From Zunongwangia sp. HGR-M22 (lineage in GTDB: Bacteria > Bacteroidota > Bacteroidia > Flavobacteriales > Flavobacteriaceae), in assembly GCF_027594425.1 (NCBI RefSeq), contig NZ_CP115159.1, positions 1,663,001 to 1,727,000 of the forward strand: a stretch of DNA of 64,000 nt. Reading direction: 5' to 3'. Of the stretch, positions 9,338-16,739 are shown piece after piece. The notes under the pieces are model-generated. The model saw only the letters and a program-made list of their open reading frames with translations. It made no database searches and had not been told where the DNA came from. The position numbers and the translations under genes were made by a program. Position 1 is the stretch's first letter. Every line of letters starts with the position of its first letter.

Positions 9338-10131
9338 TATTCGCTTAATTTAAGATGAGAAAGGAATTCCTCTTCAGTAATATTGTATAATTTATCGAGT
9401 AAATTTAGTTGAAGGCTACCTGGCCCGGCCGAATTTTTAGCAGCGATTTCGCCACAAACTCCCATTAAAGCCATGGCTGCGGTGGTAGCTTCAAATTTAT
9501 TATCAATAACTGCCGCAAAAGCAGCTGTAATTGCGGAAGCCGAGCACCCAAGACCGGTAACCTTGGCCATTAGTGCATCACCATTTTTTAGTGAAATTAT
9601 TTGATGCCCATCAATAATGATATCGGTCTCTCCCGATATACAAACCACTGCTCCAAATTCTTTATTTAAAGATTTGGCTGCTTCGATAGCTTCAGTACTT
9701 TCAGCAGTGCTATCTACGCCTTTTGTAGTAAGATTTGAAGCTTTAGCCAAAGCCATAATTTCTGAAGCATTTGCTCTGATAATTGTGGGTTTTAGCTCTA
9801 GTAACTCGGCGATAATTTCGTTGCGGTAAGGCGTTGCGCCGGCACCTACAGGATCTAAAAGCCAGGATTTACCAAGCTCATTTGCCTTTTTTGCAGCTTT
9901 AATCATGCTAATGCTCCAATACTCATCTAAAGTTCCTATGTTAATCACTAGCGCCTGGCAGATGCTTACCATATCTTCAATTTCAGATTGGGCATGGGAC
10001 ATAATAGGAGAAGCTCCAGCGGCCAATAAAGCGTTTGCAGTATTATTCATCACTACATAATTAGTAATGTTGTGAATTAATGGCACCGATTTTTTTAAAT
10101 CTTGAATATGTTGCCAAAGAATTTTTTTCAT
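9337..10131 (-). CDS. thiM: Hydroxyethylthiazole kinase ThiM
   Basis: ThiM phosphorylates recycled hydroxyethylthiazole with ATP. The 264-residue protein shows the family start (VPLIHNITNYVVMNNTANALLAAGASPIM), LLDPVGAGATPYR, and the catalytic VTGLGCSASAITAAFAA with its conserved Cys. It is the first gene of a thiM-thiE-thiD-tenA operon and follows a TPP riboswitch. The operon lacks thiC, thiG, thiH and thiS, so it is a salvage operon; whether the organism also makes thiamine de novo cannot be judged here. Confidence 0.94.
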   Translation of the reverse strand: MKKILWQHIQDLKKSVPLIHNITNYVVMNNTANALLAAGASPIMSHAQSEIEDMVSICQALVINIGTLDEYWSISMIKAAKKANELGKSWLLDPVGAGATPYRNEIIAELLELKPTIIRANASEIMALAKASNLTTKGVDSTAESTEAIEAAKSLNKEFGAVVCISGETDIIIDGHQIISLKNGDALMAKVTGLGCSASAITAAFAAVIDNKFEATTAAMALMGVCGEIAAKNSAGPGSLQLNLLDKLYNITEEEFLSHLKLSE

Positions 10132-10206
10132 AGTTGGGTCAGTTTTTGGCTTTAGAGAAAACTGCTTAGAAAAAATAAAGGCAAGTTCACGAGCCTAAGT
10201 TTGGCA

Positions 10207-10284
10207 AACTTTTTCCTACGACGATTTTATCGTATCAGGTTCAAAGGGACTCTCTCAATTCTTCTTTCAGAATACCCCTAAAGC
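10207..10284 (-). ncRNA. TPP riboswitch (THI element) in the thiM leader
   Basis: On the minus strand the leader contains GGGGT at about 10274-10278, then TGAGAGAGTCCCTTTGAACC and TGATACG, a closing stem-loop of CGATAAAATCG, and CGTAGGAAA. These match the conserved core of TPP aptamers (GGGGtg, CTGAGA, CCCTTTGAACCTGAT, GTAGGgAA). CTTT at the 5' end can pair with AAAG at 10209-10212 for P1. The aptamer starts about 150 nt before thiM. A small hairpin (AAGTTT-GCC-AAACTT) follows, but I cannot tell whether the switch acts on transcription or translation. High TPP should turn the salvage operon off. Confidence 0.93.
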
Positions 10285-10486
10285 ATCGTAAAATTAAGGT
10301 AAAAATGAGGGCTGATAAAATTTTTGATGAATTAAGTTTACCAGGTTTATTTTTTGCGTAACGTTCCTTTATTAAACATTAAATATTCTATATTTAGCAA
10401 GAATATTCGTTAAATTAGGTAAACCGGAGCACTAGTTCAATATTTAAAATGGTATTGCGGGCATCCTTTTTCTAAAATGTAATTAT
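10285..10486. other. Divergent promoter region of thiM and the sugar isomerase gene
   Basis: This is AT-rich DNA between the riboswitch and the divergent gene at 10487. On the minus strand TAATTTTA near 10290-10297 resembles a -7 box just upstream of the aptamer. On the plus strand TATATTTA near 10391-10398 is a possible -7 box for the isomerase gene. No further structure stands out. Confidence 0.35.
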
Positions 10487-11371
10487 ATGAAAGCTCTTAA
10501 AAATTTTCGCAGTACTTTACTAATATTATTGCTACTTGCTTCTTTCCCGATTTTCGGACAGCGACAATTTGGTGCAGCTACGCTTTATACGGTTAGGGAA
10601 GAGATGGCAAAATCCCCAGAGGAAACTATCGATGAAGTTGCAGATATTGGATATTTATATATAGAAGCTGCTGGTTATAACGATGGTCTGTTTTATGGAA
10701 TGAAGCCTAAGAAATTTAAAAAATTATTAGGTAAATATCACACCAAACCATTAAGCTCCCATCAAGGTGGCGTAACCATGGAAAATGTAGATCAGATGAT
10801 AGCTGATGTGAAAAAAGCCGGCTTTCAATATTTTGTGATTCCTGTACCGCCAATGGGTAAGTTTACTTTTGATGAGCAAACTCAGACTATGGGAATGGAC
10901 GATGATCTTGATTTTTTAGTCGATATCTTTAATACTATAGGTGAAAAATGTAAAAAAGCCGGGATAGAATTATTGTATCATAATCACGATTTTGAGTTTA
11001 AGAAAAATGAAAATGGAATAGTACCAATAGAATATTTCTTAGAGAATACAGATCCAGATTTGGTGAATTTTCAGATGGATTTATTTTGGGTGACAAAAGC
11101 TGGTGCAGATCCTGTAGCTTATTTCGAGAAATATCCTGGCCGTTTTAAATTATGGCATATAAAAGATATGGATGAAGCAGGTAATTTTACTCCGGTAGGA
11201 GAGGGAACTATAGATTTCGAGAGGATTTTAGAAAAAAGAAAGGAATCTGGGATGAAGTATTATATCGTAGAGCAGGATAATACATTTGATTTAGAACCTC
11301 TTGAAGCAATTAAAATTAGCCATGAAAATCTTCGCGATTTGGGATTCAACAAAGTGAAATTTAAAAAATAA
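10487..11371 (+). CDS. Exported sugar phosphate isomerase/epimerase-like TIM barrel
   Basis: This is a 294-residue AP-endonuclease-2/xylose-isomerase-like TIM barrel. A signal peptide ends near residue 25 (PIFGQ), so it works outside the cytoplasm. Family features are the N-terminal TLYTVREEM, DVKKAGFQYFVIP, KKAGIELLYHNHDFEF (metal-ligand His/Glu region), VNFQMDLFWVTKAGADPV and KLWHIKDMD, then the C-terminal YYIVEQD. Members of this exported group in Bacteroidota are often annotated as sugar phosphate isomerases or 3-keto-disaccharide processing proteins; the substrate is not evident. It is monocistronic, with a strong terminator 20 nt after the stop. Confidence 0.85.
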   Translation: MKALKNFRSTLLILLLLASFPIFGQRQFGAATLYTVREEMAKSPEETIDEVADIGYLYIEAAGYNDGLFYGMKPKKFKKLLGKYHTKPLSSHQGGVTMENVDQMIADVKKAGFQYFVIPVPPMGKFTFDEQTQTMGMDDDLDFLVDIFNTIGEKCKKAGIELLYHNHDFEFKKNENGIVPIEYFLENTDPDLVNFQMDLFWVTKAGADPVAYFEKYPGRFKLWHIKDMDEAGNFTPVGEGTIDFERILEKRKESGMKYYIVEQDNTFDLEPLEAIKISHENLRDLGFNKVKFKK

Positions 11372-11390
11372 GATGTTAATACATATAACT

Positions 11391-11420
11391 AAAAACCCTC
11401 TGACGTTCTCAGAGGGTTTT
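11391..11420 (+). terminator. Intrinsic terminator after the sugar isomerase gene
   Basis: AAACCCTCTGA and TCAGAGGGTTT form an 11-bp perfect stem around the loop CGTTC, flanked by A and T tracts, so it can act in both directions. It separates the plus-strand isomerase gene from the convergent DUF2652 gene. Confidence 0.85.
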
Positions 11421-11451
11421 CTTGTTGTAATAATTTCAAAAAAAATGTAAG

Positions 11452-12099
11452 CTATTCCAAAAGGTATTTCTTACTGCGATTATTTTCAAAGTCAAAAAAG
11501 GTATAGCAAATTTCCTTAAAACCGTCATAGATCTCACAAATTGTATTTTCTATAAATTGGCTGATATTCTTTAATTCTGAATTTTCTTCGGAGTTTAATA
11601 ATTCTTCTGAAAGTAATACATAGCTTTTACTTTCAACAGAATTTTTGAGCAAATGATGAGCTTCAACAACAGTTTGTCCATATAATTTTTCGAATTTGCC
11701 TATATTATATTGAGCAAGTGGCCCGTAATGTGCAATTAATTTTAAGGATAAATCGATGTCTAACTGAAATTCTTCTTCTAAAAAACCAATTTCTTGATGG
11801 AATCCTTCTTTCATCAAACAAAATTGATGCAGAATCTCTTTTGCGCTGATACGTTTACCGTATTTAAAGAAAAGAACAGCATCACCTTCAATTTCTGAAA
11901 TTTTAAGATCAAGAGTGTTGCTCTTAATAATCGCGTTGAGCAATTTCGAAATTATTAGTTTCCCGGTTTCAAAATCTGTATTTTCAACAAAACGACTAAA
12001 ACCACTTATATCTGGGATAATAACAGTTCCTTTTAAGACTTTTGGTTGATAAACTCCAGGATTAACAATATAGGGTAGTTGTGTAATTTTGTTTTTCAT
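11452..12099 (-). CDS. DUF2652 family protein (class III cyclase-like fold)
   Basis: This 215-residue cytoplasmic protein begins with IIPDISGFSRFVENTD and IEGDAVLFFKYG. These resemble the metal-binding and dimer strands of class III nucleotide cyclases (IDISGFS and EGDAVLA). DUF2652 proteins share this core, but it is not established that they make cyclic nucleotides. The second aspartate-containing motif (EIEGDAVLF) is present. Purine-specifying residues cannot be assigned by eye. It is divergent from hxlR, and coregulation from the shared 186-nt region is possible. Confidence 0.75.
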   Translation of the reverse strand: MKNKITQLPYIVNPGVYQPKVLKGTVIIPDISGFSRFVENTDFETGKLIISKLLNAIIKSNTLDLKISEIEGDAVLFFKYGKRISAKEILHQFCLMKEGFHQEIGFLEEEFQLDIDLSLKLIAHYGPLAQYNIGKFEKLYGQTVVEAHHLLKNSVESKSYVLLSEELLNSEENSELKNISQFIENTICEIYDGFKEICYTFFDFENNRSKKYLLE

Positions 12100-12217
12100 T
12101 ATTAATTTTTATACAAACAGGCTAAACTCATATTTTAGCTCAAGCTGTTTACCTTATTTTGGTCTATTTTAAAGGTCCAAACTTACAGTGCTCGCAAAAA
12201 ATACTGCTAAAAATAGT

Positions 12218-12241
12218 ATATTTGCTTTACTAAAGTTAGTT
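12218..12241 (+). promoter_or_regulatory. hxlR promoter with overlapping palindrome
   Basis: TATATTTG at 12218-12225 is a perfect match to the Bacteroidota -7 consensus TAnnTTTG. Five bases on, at the expected transcription start, lies the 12-bp interrupted palindrome ACTAA-AG-TTAGT (12230-12241). A dimeric repressor bound there would block the start, so HxlR autoregulation is a reasonable inference. Confidence 0.5.
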
Positions 12242-12285
12242 AATTAATAAAAAACAAATAAAGCTATTTTGCAAACGTCAATTTT

Positions 12286-12636
12286 ATGGGACAATTATTA
12301 GAAAAAAAGGCTTGCGAAAGCAAGCTTGGAGCAATAGATGATGCGCTTTATGCAATTGGCGGGAAGTGGAAATTGAAAATCATAATCGCGCTTAAGGAGG
12401 GTAATAAACGTTTTAACGAATTACAGCGAGCTTTAAATATTTCAGCAAGAATGTTATCCAGAGAGTTAAAAGATTTAGAACTAAACGGCTTTGTAGACCG
12501 AAAGGTTTATACCGAGGTTCCAATTGTGATTGAATACGAATTAACAGATTACAGTAATTCTCTTTCTGAAATATTAGAAGCATTAAGTTCTTGGGGAATC
12601 AAACATCGTCAAAAACTAATTGATGAACGTTCTTAA
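12286..12636 (+). CDS. HxlR-family winged-helix regulator
   Basis: This 116-residue single-domain regulator has the HxlR pattern: a conserved Cys near the N-terminus (Cys10 in KKACESKLGAI), the core IGGKWKLKIIIAL, RFNELQRALNISARMLSRELKDLELNGFVDR, and the wing VPIVIEYELTDYSNSL. HxlR proteins often sense electrophiles, oxidants or redox state through that N-terminal Cys. Its target is unknown. It follows a consensus promoter with an embedded palindrome and is monocistronic. A hairpin terminator lies 145 nt downstream. Confidence 0.92.
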   Translation: MGQLLEKKACESKLGAIDDALYAIGGKWKLKIIIALKEGNKRFNELQRALNISARMLSRELKDLELNGFVDRKVYTEVPIVIEYELTDYSNSLSEILEALSSWGIKHRQKLIDERS

Positions 12637-12991
12637 ATGTATTGAATCATCATATTTTTGAAAATAATTTTGGTACTATATAATAAACCGTAAAAATTAC
12701 CGTTATTTTTTTGAGGAGTTCATATTGTTGAATTTTTCATTATAGATTAACCACAATTAGCCTAATCAAAAGTGGTATTATAAAGCCTTTCGATAAGAAA
12801 GGCTTTATTTGAATATAAAGTAAATCTTATGATGAATTTTTTTTAATAAAATTTAATAATATTGATTAAAATTCCTCCTAATTTTCAAATTTATTTTTGG
12901 TGTTACAATAATTTCCTTAATTTCAACCTTATTAAATCTTTGCATAATATTTTGGCAAAATACTTGTTATAGATAAGTCCCAAATTACCGA
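12637..12991. other. 355-nt AT-rich intergenic region
   Basis: It holds a terminator hairpin at 12782-12809 and a possible -7 box (TATTTTTG, 12892-12899) for the HD-domain gene. The sequence is so AT-rich that the -7 match may be chance. No open frame with coding character was seen. Confidence 0.5.
12782..12809 (+). terminator. Hairpin terminator between hxlR and the HD gene
   Basis: AAAGCCTTTC and GAAAGGCTTT make a 10-bp perfect stem around a five-base loop, followed by ATTT. It is a plausible intrinsic terminator for hxlR. Confidence 0.7.
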
Positions 12992-13636
12992 ATGATGTTG
13001 CTAGAAATGCTGAATTATAGATATAAGGAGGATACCTCTGTGATAAGAGAAGCGATGGATTATTGCCATAAGCTTTTAAAAAATAGTAGATGTTCTAAGC
13101 TGCCTTATCATAATATTCAGCATACCTTCGAGGTTTATCAGTATACAAAGAGGATTGCAGATTATGAGAATTTGTCTGAAGAAGATAGAGAAATTGTGAT
13201 TTTAGCCAGCTTGTTTCATGATACTGGAAATAGTAATTCTTTTAAAGAGCACGAAAAGATTAGTGCTAAAAATGCCGAAGAGTTTTTATCGAAAATAGAT
13301 TATCCGCAGGAGAAAATTGATCAAGTGGTTTCTTGCATTTGCGCTACCCAAATGCCGCAGGCTCCTAAAAATAAAATTGAAGAGGTGTTATGTGATGCAG
13401 ATTTAGCTCATTTAGGGACAAATTCTTTTCGATCAAAAAATAAATTGCTAAGATCAGAATGGTTTAAATGCTTCAATAAAAATTATAGTGATATCGAATG
13501 GTTACAAAATAATATTTGTTTTCTAGAATCTCATTCTTACTTTACAAACTACGGGAATGATATTTTGCTTCCGAAGAAAGAAAAAAATCTGAAGTTAGTA
13601 AAAAAGGCTTATGCCAGATTACTTGCCAACAAATAG
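12992..13636 (+). CDS. HD-domain phosphohydrolase
   Basis: This 214-residue cytoplasmic protein carries the HD metal-binding set: HNIQHTFEVYQYTKRI (first His), LASLFHDTGNSN (the HD pair), KEHEKISAKNAEEFL and the distal aspartate CDADLAHLG. HD enzymes hydrolyse nucleotides or phosphate esters; the substrate here is not evident. It resembles the small HD hydrolases of Bacteroidota that are often paired with regulators. It lies 62 nt before the Crp/Fnr gene on the same strand and may be cotranscribed with it. ATG at 12992 or 12995 are both possible starts. Confidence 0.85.
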   Translation: MMLLEMLNYRYKEDTSVIREAMDYCHKLLKNSRCSKLPYHNIQHTFEVYQYTKRIADYENLSEEDREIVILASLFHDTGNSNSFKEHEKISAKNAEEFLSKIDYPQEKIDQVVSCICATQMPQAPKNKIEEVLCDADLAHLGTNSFRSKNKLLRSEWFKCFNKNYSDIEWLQNNICFLESHSYFTNYGNDILLPKKEKNLKLVKKAYARLLANK

Positions 13637-13698
13637 AATTCGAAGTTGAGTAAACTTATTGCTATTAGCTTTTCTAATATTTAAATTTCTGGAATAAA

Positions 13699-14331
13699 AT
13701 GTTTGAAGAATTAAAAGAAGCTTATCATTTTGTTTTTGAAAAGGAATTATTGGAAGAAATTAACAAATCTGGTTACCTGAAAGAATTTAAAGAAGGCGAT
13801 GTGATCATCGAAATTGGGGATTATTTAAAATCTATGCCACTTCTTTTAAGCGGAGCAATTAAGATTTTACGCGAAGATCAAGACGGTGACGAACTTTTAC
13901 TTTACTTCTTGGAACGTGGAGACACCTGCGCAATGACGTTAAGTTGTTGTCTTGGAAACACCAAAAGCCAGATAAGAGCAGTTGCAGAGAGAGATACCAG
14001 TTTAATTATGGTTCCTATTCAAAAAATGGATGAGTGGACTGCCAAATTTAAAAGCTGGCGATATTTTGTATTTGAAAGTTATCAAATGCGTTTAACTGAA
14101 ATGCTCGATACCATAGATACCATCGCATTTTTAAACATGGATGGACGAATTTTAAAATACCTTCAGAATAAAGCTAAAATAAATCAAGATAAAAAAGTTA
14201 ACAGCACGCACCAACAGATAGCCTACGATCTGCATACTTCTAGAGTCATGGTTTCCAGAATTCTAAAAAAAATGGAGATTGAGAACAAAATTAAATTATT
14301 TAGAAATCAAATCGAAGTTTTAGAATTATAG
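13699..14331 (+). CDS. Crp/Fnr-family regulator, candidate sulfur-response activator
   Basis: This 210-residue regulator has an effector domain (about 25-120, LKEFKEGDVIIEIGDYLKSM and LLLYFLERGDTCAM) and a C-terminal winged helix (about 145-205, HQQIAYDLHTSRVMVSRILKKM). It lacks the clear cAMP-binding arginine signature and has no FNR-type N-terminal cysteine cluster. It does have three cysteines in the CAMTLSCC stretch (Cys77, Cys83, Cys84), where a redox or persulfide switch could sit. The gene immediately precedes the TauE/SafE gene, whose promoter has a GTAAC-N4-GTTAC palindrome centred about -42. That is the classical class II position for a Crp/Fnr activator. Assigning it to the palindromes is inference. 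Confidence 0.85.
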   Translation: MFEELKEAYHFVFEKELLEEINKSGYLKEFKEGDVIIEIGDYLKSMPLLLSGAIKILREDQDGDELLLYFLERGDTCAMTLSCCLGNTKSQIRAVAERDTSLIMVPIQKMDEWTAKFKSWRYFVFESYQMRLTEMLDTIDTIAFLNMDGRILKYLQNKAKINQDKKVNSTHQQIAYDLHTSRVMVSRILKKMEIENKIKLFRNQIEVLEL

Positions 14332-14349
14332 CTAAAAAAGTTAATTTTT

Positions 14350-14393
14350 GTAACAAAGGTTACCGCTTACTTCCAGTGTGACTAGTATATTTG
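14350..14393 (+). promoter_or_regulatory. Operator GTAAC-N4-GTTAC and -7 box of the TauE/SafE gene
   Basis: The palindrome GTAAC-AAAG-GTTAC occupies 14350-14363. After exactly 22 nt comes the consensus -7 box TATATTTG (14386-14393), and the ATG is at 14410. The palindrome centre lies about 42 nt before the inferred start, typical of Crp/Fnr class II activation. The same arrangement with identical spacing occurs at 27777-27820 and 35243-35286. Confidence 0.75.
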
Positions 14394-14409
14394 CCGTCAA
14401 ATTGCAATA

Positions 14410-15225
14410 ATGGAGCTAGTTCAGATTATAGGATTTATAGGTGCATTAATTATTGGTTTGGTATTGGGACTAACCGGTGGTGGTGGCTCCATTCTTACCG
14501 TACCTGTATTTGTATACATTTTACATATAAATCCAGTAACAGCAACGGCCTATTCCCTTTTTGTAGTGGGATCCAGCTCTGCTGTGGGGGCTATAGATAA
14601 TTTTAATAAAGGAAGAATCGATTTTAAAAGTTCTGTGATTTTTGCACTTCCTGCGGTAATTGCAATATTTTGTACTCGTAAATTCTTATTACCAGCTATA
14701 CCACATCATATTCTAAATATAGGAACTTTCGAGCTCACAAAAGATTTGATGATCATGATCTTTTTTGGAATATTAATGTTATTGGCTTCCTTTTCTATGA
14801 TATTCAAAAAAGATAAAACTTGTAAAGATGAATCTGATAGCAACTCTAATCCTATAAATTTATTGATGATAATTTTGGGTGCTTTAACTGGTATTGTTAC
14901 CGGTTTAGTTGGTGCTGGCGGAGGTTTCATTATCGTTCCTATTTTGGTTTTCTTAGCAGGATTAAGGATGAAAGAAGCTGTAGGTACCTCACTTTTTATA
15001 ATTTCAATAAACTCTATTATCGGTTTTCTGGGGGATTTAGGGCATTTACGGGTTGATTGGGTCTTTCTTTTAATCTTTACATTTTTATCAATAATCGGTA
15101 TTTTCTTCGGAATATATTTGAGTCGGTACATTAACTCTCGGAAGTTGAAAAAAGCTTTTGGATACATGGTTTTGGTGATGGGGATTTATATTCTTTGGAA
15201 AGAACTTACCGCCAGTAGCATCTAA
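14410..15225 (+). CDS. Sulfite exporter TauE/SafE family membrane protein
   Basis: This 271-residue integral membrane protein has about eight transmembrane segments in two repeats. Each begins with the family glycine-rich motif: GLVLGLTGGGGSILTVPV in the first half and GIVTGLVGAGGGFIIVPIL in the second. TauE/SafE proteins move small anionic sulfur compounds such as sulfite, sulfoacetate or taurine-related acids. It lies 78 nt after the Crp/Fnr gene and has its own promoter with a palindromic operator. Context suggests export or movement of sulfite or thiosulfate formed during sulfide/persulfide oxidation. Confidence 0.9.
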   Translation: MELVQIIGFIGALIIGLVLGLTGGGGSILTVPVFVYILHINPVTATAYSLFVVGSSSAVGAIDNFNKGRIDFKSSVIFALPAVIAIFCTRKFLLPAIPHHILNIGTFELTKDLMIMIFFGILMLLASFSMIFKKDKTCKDESDSNSNPINLLMIILGALTGIVTGLVGAGGGFIIVPILVFLAGLRMKEAVGTSLFIISINSIIGFLGDLGHLRVDWVFLLIFTFLSIIGIFFGIYLSRYINSRKLKKAFGYMVLVMGIYILWKELTASSI

Positions 15226-15435
15226 TATATTAAGTAGTTCTATACAAGATCGTCTACCAAATTCTCACAATTTTTTGATCATAAGTTAGAATATATGATT
15301 TAACAAAAATCATTTTAAATTTTCTGCTTTCCAATAATGCTGTAGGAGTATTATTACTTAAATTTAAGGGTAATTATAAAGCTTTTCATTATCACGATAA
15401 CACGCTATTTTAAAGGCTGTTTCAAAATTTAAAAA

Positions 15436-16737
15436 ATGGAAAATTTAGATTACGCTCGTCTTCAGATGGCCTTTACTTTAGGCTTTCATATTATTTTTGC
15501 TTGTATAGGTATGGTCATGCCATTTTTTATGGTTGTTGCTCACCATAGATATTTAAGAACCCGTAATCCTGTTTATTTAAAACTTACCAAAGCCTGGCTT
15601 AAAGGAGTCGCTATTTTCTTTGTGACCGGTGCCGTTTCGGGTACCGCCCTTTCTTTTGAATTGGGAATGTTATGGCCAGAATTTATGAAACATGCCGGCC
15701 CAATTATAGGAATGCCTTTTTCGCTGGAAGGAGCTGCCTTTTTTGTAGAGGCAATAGCATTGGGATTCTATCTTTATGGTTGGAACAAACTTCCAGAAAA
15801 ATTTCACTGGTTTACCGGCGTAATCATAGGGATTTCAGGTGTGCTATCTGGTATTTTGGTTGTGGCAGCAAATGGCTGGATGAATGCTCCAAGCGGATTT
15901 GAATATATTAATGGAGAATTTACCAATGTAGATCCAGTTGGCGCGATGCTAAATCCTGCATGGTTTACCCAAGCCCTGCACATGACGTTAGCAGCTTTTG
16001 TAGCAACTAGTTTTGGAGTTGCCGGGATTCATGCGTTTCAAATATTAAGAGGCAAATTTTTAGAAGTGCACAAAAAGGCATTTCAAATTTCTATATTCTT
16101 TGGAGCAATTGCCGCGCTTTTACAACCGCTAAGTGGAGATCTTTCTGCCAAGGATGTAGCTGAACGACAACCAGCTAAATTAGCCGCGATGGAAGCTCAT
16201 TTTGAAACCGAAAAAGGCGCACCACTGTTTGTAGGCGGAATAGTAGATGAAGAAAATAAAGAAGTAAACTATAAAATAGAAATCCCAAAAGCACTTTCTT
16301 TCCTTGCTTTTGGAGATTTTGATGCTGAAGTAAAAGGGCTAAACGAATTTCCTGAAGACGAAATTCCACCTGTTGCTATCGTACATTATGCTTTTCAGGT
16401 GATGGTGGGGATCGGCACTTTGCTCGCCTTAGCCGGTTTGCTATTTTTTATAAGTTTAAAAAAGAAATCCTGGATGGATAGCAAAAAATACTGGTGGTTT
16501 TTTATGCTCTTAGCTCCCCTTGGATTTCTAGCCTTAGAAGCAGGTTGGGTAGTTACTGAAGTTGGTCGGCAACCCTGGATTATTTACCAGATCATGAGAA
16601 CCAGTGATGCCGTTACACCAATGCCGGGAATGAAGTTTAGTTTTTTTATGTATGTCGCCGTTTATATTTTATTGGCGATTACGGTAACCTGGTTAATGCA
16701 ACGACAAATTAAAGCCCTAAACACCCAAAAAGATTAA
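15436..16737 (+). CDS. cydA: Cytochrome bd ubiquinol/menaquinol oxidase subunit I
   Basis: CydA carries the quinol site and the haems of the bd-type terminal oxidase in the cytoplasmic membrane. The 433-residue protein has about nine membrane segments. Visible ligands are His18 (equivalent to His19 of E. coli), Glu98 and Glu105 (SLEGAAFFVEA) and His182 (LHM, equivalent to His186). GRQPWIIYQIMRTSDAVTP is the highly conserved C-terminal region. It is about 90 residues shorter than E. coli CydA, consistent with the short Q-loop class. It lies 2 nt before cydB. Cytochrome bd is known to resist inhibition by sulfide, which fits the neighbouring sulfur regulon. Confidence 0.97.
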   Translation: MENLDYARLQMAFTLGFHIIFACIGMVMPFFMVVAHHRYLRTRNPVYLKLTKAWLKGVAIFFVTGAVSGTALSFELGMLWPEFMKHAGPIIGMPFSLEGAAFFVEAIALGFYLYGWNKLPEKFHWFTGVIIGISGVLSGILVVAANGWMNAPSGFEYINGEFTNVDPVGAMLNPAWFTQALHMTLAAFVATSFGVAGIHAFQILRGKFLEVHKKAFQISIFFGAIAALLQPLSGDLSAKDVAERQPAKLAAMEAHFETEKGAPLFVGGIVDEENKEVNYKIEIPKALSFLAFGDFDAEVKGLNEFPEDEIPPVAIVHYAFQVMVGIGTLLALAGLLFFISLKKKSWMDSKKYWWFFMLLAPLGFLALEAGWVVTEVGRQPWIIYQIMRTSDAVTPMPGMKFSFFMYVAVYILLAITVTWLMQRQIKALNTQKD

Positions 16738-16739
16738 GT

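Noticed and set aside
15357-15400. Palindromes CTTAAATTTAAG (15357-15368) and TTATC-AC-GATAA (15389-15400) upstream of cydA
   Set aside because: They could be operators for a Crp/Fnr protein, but they differ from the GTAAC-N4-GTTAC motif, and no -7 box stands at a matching distance. AT-rich DNA gives such palindromes by chance.
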